This document shows, piece by piece, positions 7,771 through 15,197 of a DNA stretch of 64,000 nucleotides (its first letter is position 1; every line of letters starts with the position of its first letter). The translations under genes and the position numbers were made by a program. The stretch spans positions 1,116,001 to 1,180,000 of the forward strand of contig NZ_CP080627.1 of NCBI RefSeq assembly GCF_025917315.1, in the 5' to 3' direction. Origin of the DNA: Halomonas qaidamensis. Lineage in GTDB: Bacteria > Pseudomonadota > Gammaproteobacteria > Pseudomonadales > Halomonadaceae. A model generated the notes under the pieces. The model did no database searches, was not told the DNA's origin, and saw only the letters and a program-made list of their open reading frames with translations.

Positions 7771-7958
7771 TTCAAACTCCTTGTGATCGCGCAGTGATGA
7801 TCGGCGTTGTTGCGTCAACCTTGAGTGATTATGGAACAAGTGGTTCATAATTGACAATGTGGCATCAAAAAAAGCTAAAAGTGTGTAAGGAGACAGGCGC
7901 AACACTCACTCATACAGCGAAACAAAAAATAAAATGCTTGCACATAAAGGTGATCTCA

Positions 7959-8726
7959 ATGTCGCTAACTACTCAAAAACGCAGTGATTTATTGGATAAA
8001 CTTCGTCGTCAGGTGCGTTACAGCGCCCCTGTGTTGATATTAGTGGCAGGTGGCGTTGTGCTAAGCGTCTCTGCCAATGACCAAACCGTTTTGGCTAATG
8101 CTCCATTGGCTGAAAATGAAGTAATGCTGGCGAGCAACCATGCTGAGGCAGAAGCGCAGCCAGAAGGGGAAATAAACGCGGAAGGTGAGGCAGAAACAGA
8201 GGGAGAAGCAGAGGGAGAAGCAGAGGGAGAAGCAGAGGGAGAAGCACAGGCTGAGGGAGCGGCAGAGGGAGAAGCAGAGGGAGAAGCACAGGCTGAGGGA
8301 GCGGCAGAGGGTAGTGTGCAGCCTAATGAACGCACATCGCTGGTGTCTCGTCCCCAAGGTTACGTACCCGCTTATGATGAAAACGGTGACAACCCCAGCG
8401 CACTGATTGAACGCGGCGAAGCGCTATTCAATGATCCATCACTCAGTACAAACGGGCTCTCCTGCGCCAGTTGCCATGGCAGTGATGGGCAGCAGGGGTA
8501 TCAAGCAACCTTCAATCAGTCGTTTCCTCATTCGGTTGCCATGGGTACCACTATGTTTGGCATGGCAACGGTTCACGCGGATGAAATGGTGCAGCTCTGT
8601 ATGGTCGCCCCGATGGCTGCTGCCCCATTGGATTGGGAGTCCGAGGAGTTAGCAGCGCTTGCGGCGTATGTGGTTAATGCCCGTCAGCGCTTTGTCGGTG
8701 AGGCAGACGGTCATTGCGATAGTTAA
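7959..8726 (+). CDS. Secreted c-type cytochrome with Glu-Gly-Glu-Ala repeat tract
   Basis: A 255-residue protein. The N-terminus (LLDKLRRQVRYSAPVLILVAG, residues 11-31) is a basic segment plus hydrophobic span acting as a signal or anchor. Residues about 63-118 are an acidic low-complexity tract built of EGEA, QAEGAAEG and related units. Residues about 145-245 are a cytochrome c domain with one heme motif CASCH (169-173) and several candidate distal methionines. ATG 7959 follows AAAGGTGA; longer forms lack a ribosome site. The N-terminal motif and the MLA-then-Glu/Gly-rich arrangement recur in the 82-residue protein at 10043-10291. Periplasmic electron transfer is expected; the role of the tract is unknown. 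Confidence 0.87.
   Translation: MSLTTQKRSDLLDKLRRQVRYSAPVLILVAGGVVLSVSANDQTVLANAPLAENEVMLASNHAEAEAQPEGEINAEGEAETEGEAEGEAEGEAEGEAQAEGAAEGEAEGEAQAEGAAEGSVQPNERTSLVSRPQGYVPAYDENGDNPSALIERGEALFNDPSLSTNGLSCASCHGSDGQQGYQATFNQSFPHSVAMGTTMFGMATVHADEMVQLCMVAPMAAAPLDWESEELAALAAYVVNARQRFVGEADGHCDS
8199..8303 (+). repeat. Tandem 12-bp and 42-bp coding repeats
   Basis: Four copies of GAGGGAGAAGCA run from 8199 to 8246. A 42-bp unit at 8220-8261 is repeated exactly at 8262-8303. All units are multiples of three, so changes in copy number would keep the cytochrome frame. Exact nucleotide identity indicates recent duplication. Confidence 0.93.
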
Positions 8727-8868
8727 CCCAGTTATTACCAAGCACTAAGTGGCGTTTGGCACCTTTTTTCTGTGTTTTTCTGAAATGAGTCTTGCCTGAA
8801 AGCCGCTTGTTTCGATAAAAATCACGTCCGCCATGGCGCTGTTATGTCATGGCGACGTTTCACGACCT

Positions 8869-9378
8869 TTAAGGCGATACAGCGCTTTCACCAATTTGTT
8901 GAAAGAGTGCGTCTAGCGCTTGTGCTTGATCGGCTAAAGTGGGCGTTTTTTGGTTGATGTAAGGAGCAAAGACATGGCTAGGTATTTTCCATGATAGTGT
9001 CGCGCTGTCGGAGGAATCCTCAGTGACGTAAAACCGAAGTGGCGCTTCAATCATCGCTGGTACGCTTTCACGAATGATTGCGACGGCAAAATCATTACGA
9101 AATACACCGACAACCCGATTGCCAGGGATGATTTCACCGCGCTCTGCAGCGGCCTCGGTAGGACCCGCTTCTGTCACGACTGCCATACCCACATCTGCAA
9201 CAGCTTGGTGCAGATCATCAAGTAGCGTTGCGTAACTTTTCTCTGACGAGATGACTGTCCAACCTTCATCTGGCCAATCAACAGATTCACTCGCGGATAC
9301 CTGAGTAAACGAACTACTTGCTCCTGCCACTATCAGCGCAGCAAGGTAGTGACGTGATTGTTTAATAAATTGATTCAT
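8869..9378 (-). CDS. DUF302 domain-containing exported protein
   Basis: A 169-residue protein with a signal peptide (HYLAALIVAGASSSFTQVSA, cut near ASA-SE). The mature part matches DUF302: SYATLLDDLHQAVADVGMAVV, then NRVVGVFRNDFAVAII and APLRFYVTED, followed by a WKIPSHVFAPY segment. ATG 9378 has AAGGAG upstream and starts the signal peptide. The gene starts 28 bp after the end of the DinB-like gene and is probably the last gene of the TTL operon. DUF302 proteins are often small periplasmic or cytoplasmic domains of unknown biochemical role. Confidence 0.87.
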   Translation of the reverse strand: MNQFIKQSRHYLAALIVAGASSSFTQVSASESVDWPDEGWTVISSEKSYATLLDDLHQAVADVGMAVVTEAGPTEAAAERGEIIPGNRVVGVFRNDFAVAIIRESVPAMIEAPLRFYVTEDSSDSATLSWKIPSHVFAPYINQKTPTLADQAQALDALFQQIGESAVSP

Positions 9379-9406
9379 TGCGATTTCTCCTTTTTGAATG
9401 AATGGC

Positions 9407-9964
9407 TTAGCTGTGCTGTTGCCAAAAGCGAAGTGTGGAAGGGTGAACACCAAAATCGCTCGGTAATGACATATTCATTGCTTCGCACAACAACCGGATA
9501 AGCGCCATGTGATGTACGGTATGGCTCGTTAGAAATGCTAGCTCACGCCCTAGGCTCGAGGGCAAAGGGAGGAGGCTATTTCCCGATGGTTCGACTGGAT
9601 AGTGAAGCACGATGGGTGTCTCTATAGGGTATGAAGACACTGCGTGAAGTTCAGCTCGGAGTGTGCCTAAGGTATGTAGTGCAACGTGGGGTTCTCCTTC
9701 TAGTGCCGCCTGACGATGACGCTGCTCATAATCGATGCTACCTGTTTGGACGCTGCCTTCGAGTCCTGCCAGTAACGTTTGATAGTGCGCTAGCACATGG
9801 CGTACGTGCTTACCCACTGTTTGGGTTTCAAACTGCTGCTGATACAGTGTGCTAGGCATTATGACGAGTAAATCGCTGAGCTGATGAAGCGAGTGGATGT
9901 TTTCGTCCACCAGCTTCTGACTCGTAGAGTAGGGCACAGCAGCTGACAACGAGGTGGCGGGCAT
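9407..9964 (-). CDS. DinB-like family protein
   Basis: A 185-residue, mainly helical protein with features of the DinB/YfiT four-helix-bundle fold, whose members usually bind a metal through three histidines. Candidate ligands are in VGKHVRHVLAHY (residues about 54-65) and in the C-terminal helix LTSHTVHHMALI. SSLGRELAFL and SDFGVHPSTLRFW are also typical of this subgroup. ATG 9964 has AGGAG upstream. It is the third gene of the minus-strand cluster, after the TTL enzyme and the small secreted protein. Some family members are thiol transferases; the substrate here is unknown. Confidence 0.78.
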   Translation of the reverse strand: MPATSLSAAVPYSTSQKLVDENIHSLHQLSDLLVIMPSTLYQQQFETQTVGKHVRHVLAHYQTLLAGLEGSVQTGSIDYEQRHRQAALEGEPHVALHTLGTLRAELHAVSSYPIETPIVLHYPVEPSGNSLLPLPSSLGRELAFLTSHTVHHMALIRLLCEAMNMSLPSDFGVHPSTLRFWQQHS

Positions 9965-9982
9965 AACGAAAGCTCCTAATAC

Positions 9983-10010
9983 GCTGAGCTGGCGACAACA
10001 CCAGCTCAGC
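9983..10010 (-). promoter_or_regulatory. Intercistronic hairpin downstream of the Glu/Gly-rich protein gene
   Basis: GCTGAGCTGG and CCAGCTCAGC form a perfect 10-bp stem around an eight-base loop. It lies between the small-protein gene and the DinB-like gene. There is no T-run after it on the minus strand. It may stabilise or attenuate the transcript, which would allow the small protein to be made in excess over downstream genes. Confidence 0.7.
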
Positions 10011-10042
10011 ACAACACAACAAAAAAGTAAGCGTGCGCCTCG

Positions 10043-10291
10043 TTAACCAGCTTCAGCGCCGCCTTCTGCTTCTCCCTCTGCTTCGGGCTTCTCGCCTTCG
10101 CCTGCACCTTCAGCGCCACCTTCTGCCAGCATCATCGGTGCTTGCTGAGTGTTAACGAAACTTTCTGTTGGCTCATCGGCATGGGCTTGGAACGCTAAAC
10201 CGCTGGCCACCAGGGCAAGCGCAGGTGCGGTGTAGCCAAACTGACGGCTTAGACGGCTCAATAAGCGGCGTTTTGCTTCGTGTTGAGACAT
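10043..10291 (-). CDS. Secreted Glu/Gly/Ala-rich small protein, candidate substrate of the adjacent TTL-PqqD enzyme
   Basis: An 82-residue protein in three parts. Residues 1-37 are a basic segment and hydrophobic span (RRLLSRLSRQFGYTAPALAL) ending in a plausible signal-peptidase site, AHA-DE. Residues 38-56 are a short linker ending MMLA. Residues 57-82 are almost only Glu, Gly and Ala with one Lys and one Pro, ending EGGAEAG. ATG 10291 has AGGAG seven bases upstream; a 17-residue longer form lacks this. It lies 54 bp after the TTL enzyme gene. The size, position and leader-like N-terminus resemble a modified-peptide precursor. The substrate role is inferred; no known family was recognised. 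Confidence 0.78.
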   Translation of the reverse strand: MSQHEAKRRLLSRLSRQFGYTAPALALVASGLAFQAHADEPTESFVNTQQAPMMLAEGGAEGAGEGEKPEAEGEAEGGAEAG

Positions 10292-10345
10292 GGTGTTTCT
10301 CCTGTCATCGCGAGTTATCGCGCCAAATGGCGCATCTTCCAACCG

Positions 10346-12664
10346 CTATACAGCGGCATGGGAAGCAGGTGTAAGCATGTGCTGGAACAACCATTGGTCT
10401 AGTTGATGACCATGCTTATCTAAGGGTAGCGTGCTGCGTTGTGACTGCTGACAAAAAGCTTCCAGCGTTTGTAGTGCTTCAGGACTGAGGCCCTGTTTTC
10501 CTTCATAGGCAACCGCTAATAGCGCGCCCAGTAGTGATAGGGCTGATAGCGGTGCTTGTTGCTCTGGGGTGTCAGGGGTAAGCCAAACCACCGCCGTACA
10601 GAACTGTTGGTTTGTGGGCCGCCACGCGCTGTCGGTCAGTGGTAAATTAAGAGGAATTAGATCAGTAGGAGCCTGCATGGAGAGGTGTGCGCCACGAGAA
10701 AGGTTAAATTCATGCTGGTTTGCCACTGCGTTCAGCGCGGTTAGCATCTGCGTGGTTAAGGGAGTGGGAAGTACGCAGGCGATAAGCTGTTGCGGTTTAC
10801 TTAATAGAGCAATATCTAATGCCACGTGGCCAGGGCGGGCTGTTTGTGTCATGCAGTAGCGCGCTATCGCAGGCAGAATATCGTGTAGTTGCAGGCGTGA
10901 ATTGATGACGTGACTATCGGTTGTCAGACAATACCCGTTCGCACTCGCTAGCAGATGTAGCGATTCAGGCGGTTGGTATTGATCGTTATCCGCATCTTCG
11001 TGAACACTTAAAGGCGCTAAAGCGCGAGCTAACTGATCAGCAACGATACCGCTAGGGGCTGATAAGGACCAACGGCGCTGTGCAAGCGTGAACACACCAC
11101 GCCATATGGTTGGCTGCGTGTTTAGTTTTTCAGCACGATTAAGATCTGCTAGAGGGGCGTGATTCACTGTCAGCAAGCCATGTTGCCACCATGGAGTAAG
11201 CGTTGCCCACAAGTCGGTGGCTAATTGCTCGCGATCAACCTGCCCACCGCTGGCGGCAGTTAAGTGATCTAGTAAGCTTTCAATCGTTTCGCCTTCGCTG
11301 ACCAATAACCACATGAGCGCAGCGCTATCGTTTAGCTGGTAATACAGCCCGCTTTTGTAGTGATAAAGCGCTATCTGATCGTCTTCAATAAGTTCGCTAA
11401 CACCATTAGCACGAAAGGCAATGGCGTGTTTAACATGAGAAGGCGCGAGTTGATAATCTGCAAGGCTAGGCAGGCCTAAATAAGGTAAATAAGCCAATGC
11501 GTTTTCGGGGGAGGCCGAAGGGTAGAGAGCCACAAAACCGCCGGAGCGCTGTTGTTCAGCAACGAGTGCTTCGGCATCAAATGTCTCGGGCGCGTCGTAG
11601 GGGGCCAGCCCCACGAGTGACAGCATGTCTTGCACTAAGCTCCCTTTAACGCTCTCTTCAATCACGCCACCATGTTCTGGTTTAGCGCAGATGCCTAGCG
11701 AGGGGCTTAAATTACACTCAAGAATCCAAGGTTTGAGCTGATCATCTATAAGACAATCAAGGCCGATTAGCTCGTAACAGCCGAGAGGGTGAGCGCCATC
11801 TTCGCGAGTGCGTTCACGCATCGTATCAACCGCCGAAAGCGCTGTTAACGTGGCTAGATCATGCAGCTTTGCGAACAGTGCTTCATCGTCATGGCCTTGC
11901 TCTTGCAGCCAGCAGCGATAACGCGCTAAGTCGATAAACTCTACTGGGATCTCAGCATCAACATTCAGCGCATTAATATCGGGGTTAGTTAGCTGGCTGA
12001 ACGGGTTGTCGATATCGTTTGGGTCCCACGGCTCAGAGGCAAGCTTGGCAAAGCCTTGGTCATAAAGATAAATCCGTACGGGATCTATCCCGGCAATCAA
12101 CATGTATAGACGCAAGACATACTTATGACCGCGGATCGTGTGGGGGTTAGCCACGTACTCTTGCACTAGCCAGTTGGGTGCCAGGGGGGCAGTGGTTGGG
12201 TCGCTCAGCACCTGAACACCTTGCCCTTTAGAGGCGTTGGTTGGCTTTAATATCCACTTTTTATCGGGGTGCGCGGATGCGGCTTCTACCAAGGCGGGGT
12301 AGTCATGGGGCATTACGTAAGAGTGAGGAAAGAAGTCGAGCCGTGTCACTAACTCATGATGAGTGCCAAACGCGTGACGCGTCCTTTCTTGTAGAGCACT
12401 TAAACTAGCATGTAAGCGGCTTTTCACCGTTAAAGCGGCATTGCCTGGAATATGGTTCATTTTGATAAATGGAGAGGTGCGTTTAAACGCTTGCTTGGGT
12501 GGCATGCCCGTCACCCAAGCTGCCTGCCACTCCTGCTCATCTCCTTCTTTCCACCCTTGGGCTTCCAAGGTGTGGCGGAAAAAGTGGTCCTGCTCGTTAT
12601 GCCGTTTACCACTTAGCCAAAACCTTGTTGATGCGTTAGTTGGGTGGTTAGCAGAGGTAGGCAT
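10346..12664 (-). CDS. TTL-like ATP-grasp amino-acid ligase fused to a PqqD-type peptide-binding domain
   Basis: A 772-residue cytoplasmic enzyme. Residues about 100-350 are a tubulin-tyrosine-ligase-type ATP-grasp domain: KWILKPTNASKGQGV (136-150), VQEYVANP and RGHKYVLRLYML (167-189), and LIGLDCLIDDQLKPWILECN with SPSLG (299-324). The expected metal-binding residues Asp303, Glu316 and Asn318 are present. Residues about 415-500 match PqqD (ALYHYKSGLYYQLNDSAALMW, then a GLLTV end), the winged-helix fold that binds leader peptides in RiPP pathways. Residues about 520-740 have a pattern like HprK-related kinases but no P-loop. ATG 12664 has AGGAGA at good spacing. Predicted role: ATP-dependent addition of amino acids to a bound peptide. 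Substrate inferred from context. Confidence 0.87.
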   Translation of the reverse strand: MPTSANHPTNASTRFWLSGKRHNEQDHFFRHTLEAQGWKEGDEQEWQAAWVTGMPPKQAFKRTSPFIKMNHIPGNAALTVKSRLHASLSALQERTRHAFGTHHELVTRLDFFPHSYVMPHDYPALVEAASAHPDKKWILKPTNASKGQGVQVLSDPTTAPLAPNWLVQEYVANPHTIRGHKYVLRLYMLIAGIDPVRIYLYDQGFAKLASEPWDPNDIDNPFSQLTNPDINALNVDAEIPVEFIDLARYRCWLQEQGHDDEALFAKLHDLATLTALSAVDTMRERTREDGAHPLGCYELIGLDCLIDDQLKPWILECNLSPSLGICAKPEHGGVIEESVKGSLVQDMLSLVGLAPYDAPETFDAEALVAEQQRSGGFVALYPSASPENALAYLPYLGLPSLADYQLAPSHVKHAIAFRANGVSELIEDDQIALYHYKSGLYYQLNDSAALMWLLVSEGETIESLLDHLTAASGGQVDREQLATDLWATLTPWWQHGLLTVNHAPLADLNRAEKLNTQPTIWRGVFTLAQRRWSLSAPSGIVADQLARALAPLSVHEDADNDQYQPPESLHLLASANGYCLTTDSHVINSRLQLHDILPAIARYCMTQTARPGHVALDIALLSKPQQLIACVLPTPLTTQMLTALNAVANQHEFNLSRGAHLSMQAPTDLIPLNLPLTDSAWRPTNQQFCTAVVWLTPDTPEQQAPLSALSLLGALLAVAYEGKQGLSPEALQTLEAFCQQSQRSTLPLDKHGHQLDQWLFQHMLTPASHAAV

Positions 12665-12761
12665 GGCGGGTCTCCTAAGTCATTGTTCTACTGTTCAGTG
12701 GGGCTGCTTTGGAAATACTTACACCGACGCTGCAAAAAAATATCGTGATCCCATTGTGTTC

Positions 12762-12777
12762 GCTATACAGATATAGC
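12762..12777. promoter_or_regulatory. Palindromic site between divergent TTL and rhodanese genes
   Basis: GCTATA and TATAGC flank a four-base centre, CAGA, about midway in the 198-bp divergent intergenic region. It could be an operator for both directions. The binding protein is unknown. Confidence 0.4.
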
Positions 12778-12862
12778 CAATGCGTATTGTCAGTATTTCT
12801 CTTTATAGCGCATCATGCGATTATTGTACCAATCGTTCCTCCGCTAAGAAGGAGTTGCCTGC

Positions 12863-13819
12863 ATGAAACGCTTATTTATCGTGACTGTCGGTGTGTTGGG
12901 TATGGCTTCCCAGGCTCAGGCGTTGGAAATGACGCCGTTGGTTGATGCGCAGTGGCTTGACGAGCACCTCGACGCGCCATCGTTGGTGGTCTTGGATGTG
13001 CGGTCTTCAATTGATAATGGCGGAGATGGAGAGAGCTTTTTGCAAGCTCACATTCCAGGTAGCCGTTACACCAGCTACACCGATGATGGCTGGCGTGAAA
13101 CCCGTGACAGCGTGGCGGGGTTAATGCCTGAGGTCAGTTCTCTGGAAGCGCTGATAGGCAGCTTGGGAATTAGCAACGATAGCGACGTAGTGATCGTACC
13201 TGCTGGTACAGGGCCAACCGATTTTGGCAGCGCAGCGCGGGTTTATTGGACTCTGAAAGTACTTGGTCATGATGACGTAGCCATTCTAAACGGCGGTTTT
13301 TCAGGTTGGCAGCAGCAGGGGTATGAGATTGCCAGCGATGCGCCAGCATCGTTTGAACCAACACGCTTCGAAGCGAGCCTGCGTGAGTATTTAGTGGCGA
13401 GTACGGAAGACGTTGAGGCCGCCCGTGAAACACAGGCACAGTTAGTCGATGCGCGCCCCTCTGACTACTTTGCTGGTGAGACAAAGTCTCCAGCCGCGAG
13501 GGTGGCGGGTACCATACCGGGGGCGCGTAGCCTTCCTCACCAGAGCCACTTGAACGTTCAAAACGGCGCTTATTATCTTGACGTTGATGGTTTGCAATCA
13601 CGTATTAATGATGCTGATTTAGATAGCCGTGAACGCACCATTGCTTTTTGTAATACAGGGCATTGGGCTGCGACCGATTGGTTTGTATTAAGCGAAGTAG
13701 CAGGCTTTGACAATATTGCCATGTACGATGGCTCAATGGCGGCCTGGACAATTAGCGACTCACGTCCTGTTCAGTTTGCTCGTGAAGGGATCAAGCAGGT
13801 GCGCGAGCTGTTGAATTAA
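12863..13819 (+). CDS. Exported tandem-rhodanese sulfurtransferase
   Basis: A 318-residue protein with a signal peptide (MKRLFIVTVGVLGMASQAQA). It has two rhodanese domains, at about residues 25-150 and 175-310. The N-terminal domain has the CH2A-like LDVRS and QAHIPGSRY motifs but no active-site cysteine (VPAGTG in the loop), so it is structural. The C-terminal domain has DARPSDYF, GTIPGARSLPH and the catalytic loop CNTGHWA with its cysteine. It is therefore a predicted periplasmic thiosulfate or mercaptopyruvate sulfurtransferase. The ATG has AAGGAG upstream. It is divergent from the TTL gene. Confidence 0.92.
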   Translation: MKRLFIVTVGVLGMASQAQALEMTPLVDAQWLDEHLDAPSLVVLDVRSSIDNGGDGESFLQAHIPGSRYTSYTDDGWRETRDSVAGLMPEVSSLEALIGSLGISNDSDVVIVPAGTGPTDFGSAARVYWTLKVLGHDDVAILNGGFSGWQQQGYEIASDAPASFEPTRFEASLREYLVASTEDVEAARETQAQLVDARPSDYFAGETKSPAARVAGTIPGARSLPHQSHLNVQNGAYYLDVDGLQSRINDADLDSRERTIAFCNTGHWAATDWFVLSEVAGFDNIAMYDGSMAAWTISDSRPVQFAREGIKQVRELLN

Positions 13820-13837
13820 TACGCTTATATTTATTAG

Positions 13838-13874
13838 CGTCCGCGAGGATCGAACTCATCCCTGCGGGCGTTTT
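13838..13874 (+). terminator. Terminator after rhodanese gene
   Basis: CGTCCGC and GCGGGCG pair, with an inner GGAT/ATCC extension and a seven-base loop, followed by TTTT. The stem has a small interior mismatch. Confidence 0.65.
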
Positions 13875-13892
13875 AGCATGCCTGCGACGAGC

Positions 13893-13922
13893 GTTAGCGA
13901 TATGTTATATTAGGCCGCTAAC
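13893..13922. promoter_or_regulatory. Inverted repeat in the tetR promoter region
   Basis: GTTAGCG (13893-13899) and CGCTAAC (13916-13922) flank a 16-base AT-rich spacer that contains a TATATT-like -10. They lie about 30 bp upstream of the TetR-family gene, a usual place for autoregulation. Confidence 0.4.
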
Positions 13923-13949
13923 CATTAATACAGGTAGTGAGGGGTCAAA

Positions 13950-14537
13950 ATGAGCGTTGGTCGGCCTATTCAGCATCAACCAGAAGCAGCGCTAAGCGCT
14001 GCGATGCATGCATTTTGGCGTTCAGGGTATCACCACACATCGCTGCGTGATTTATTAGACACCATGAAGATTTCACGTAGCACCCTCTACCACAGCTATG
14101 GCAACAAAGAGGCTCTGTTTACCAAAGCGCTGACTCGTTATCGCGAACAGCTGCTGGCTCATCTTACTGCGTCGTTAGCGCAAGAGCAGAGTGCTTGGTG
14201 TTTTATTGAGCGTCTTCTTATACGTACGGCTGAGCAAGCAGAGAGCGAACAAGCGGCGCTTGGGTGCCTTATTTTTAATTCGGCTACTGAGCTGGGTAGT
14301 CGTCGCTCTCCAGAAGCAGACGTTGCGACGCAAAGTGTTGAGGCGATCACTCAATTTTTTGCAGCGGTTGTTGAGCAAGCGCAGAAAGAGGGCGCTATCC
14401 CCAGCGAGCGTGATCCTCAAAGCCTAGGCTACTTTCTAACGCTCTCGATGTCTGGGCTGCGCATGCTGTTAAAAAGTGGCGCTACCCAGCAACAGGCAAG
14501 GCTTCAAGTGGCGCATATCCTGCGTGGTTTACGCTAA
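13950..14537 (+). CDS. TetR/AcrR family transcriptional regulator
   Basis: A 195-residue regulator. The N-terminal helix-turn-helix spans residues about 10-57: ALSAAMHAFWRSGYHHTSLRDLL, then ISRSTLYHSYGNKEALF, a clear TetR signature. The C-terminal ligand domain contains LGCLIFNSATELG, typical of the subgroup with a conserved GCL motif. The ATG follows GAGGGGTCAAA. The gene stands alone after the rhodanese; its targets may include its own promoter or nearby genes. Ligand unknown. Confidence 0.93.
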   Translation: MSVGRPIQHQPEAALSAAMHAFWRSGYHHTSLRDLLDTMKISRSTLYHSYGNKEALFTKALTRYREQLLAHLTASLAQEQSAWCFIERLLIRTAEQAESEQAALGCLIFNSATELGSRRSPEADVATQSVEAITQFFAAVVEQAQKEGAIPSERDPQSLGYFLTLSMSGLRMLLKSGATQQQARLQVAHILRGLR

Positions 14538-14662
14538 GCCTGATAATAAATGGCAGACTGGCTATTTGCTGTTTATACTTTTTAACGCATCGTCACGGAT
14601 GCACTTCTACACGGACGTTACCACGACTGAACCCATTAACTCCCTTGTGGTAGGAGGTCAGC

Positions 14663-14878
14663 GTGCGACATATCATGATCAGCCCGACAGTGCGTGGTGT
14701 GGATATTATCTGCCGACATTGTGGTAATGCAGAGTTCTCGACAACACCCTACTTAAAACGGTTTCGCCTGGAAGGCACTGGAAAAGATAGCGCTATGCTG
14801 CGTTGCTTAACTTGTCAAACGGCGGTATCTACCCCGATGAGCAAGCTCAGCGCACTGTTTTATCATCACGCTTGTTAG
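14663..14878 (+). CDS. Small zinc-ribbon-like protein
   Basis: A 71-residue protein with two Cys-x2-Cys knuckles, ICRHCGN (residues about 17-23) and RCLTCQT (about 47-53), the layout of a zinc ribbon. A GTG start at 14663 is chosen because AGGAGG lies five bases upstream, one of the best ribosome sites in the window. No membrane segment is seen. It is followed by a strong terminator, so it is the end of a transcript. Function not recognised; a nucleic-acid or protein-binding role is possible. Confidence 0.7.
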   Translation: MRHIMISPTVRGVDIICRHCGNAEFSTTPYLKRFRLEGTGKDSAMLRCLTCQTAVSTPMSKLSALFYHHAC

Positions 14879-14902
14879 AAAGACGTGGCAGTTGTCCATA
14901 AA

Positions 14903-14932
14903 AAAACCCCGTCCATCTCTGGTCGGGGTTTT
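14903..14932 (+). terminator. Terminator after zinc-ribbon gene
   Basis: AAAACCCCG and CGGGGTTTT pair around a 12-base loop. The stem ends in a T-run and may work in both directions. Confidence 0.85.
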
Positions 14933-15197
14933 ATCAGGTCCTCCTTAATCCTACTTCACGAACATCCTGTTCATGCGTCCTTGTGCACCACAAGCACTCC
15001 TTGCCTGCACTTCCTTGTAACGCTTTCCCTGCGCTATGTGCACACAGTGCGCCCTATAGCCGCTGAGTTATCTAACCTGGGATATGAAACAGAAAAAAGT
15101 TTCGTGCAATGGGGCACAGTGGCTCCTTATTCGCTTGCAGTGGCTTGATTCAAAAACATACAATCACGCACGTTTGCTATATAAAAGGATGCCTTCT
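14933..15197. other. 265 bp intergenic region upstream of mipA-like gene
   Basis: Between the terminator and the porin-like gene I see no supported coding sequence. The stretch presumably holds the promoter of the MipA/OmpV-like gene. The last 40 bases are AT-rich. Confidence 0.4.

Noticed and set aside
8018..8357. Repetitive reading frames antisense to the cytochrome repeat tract
   Set aside because: They only mirror the EGEA codon repeats, lack ribosome sites and have unnatural composition.
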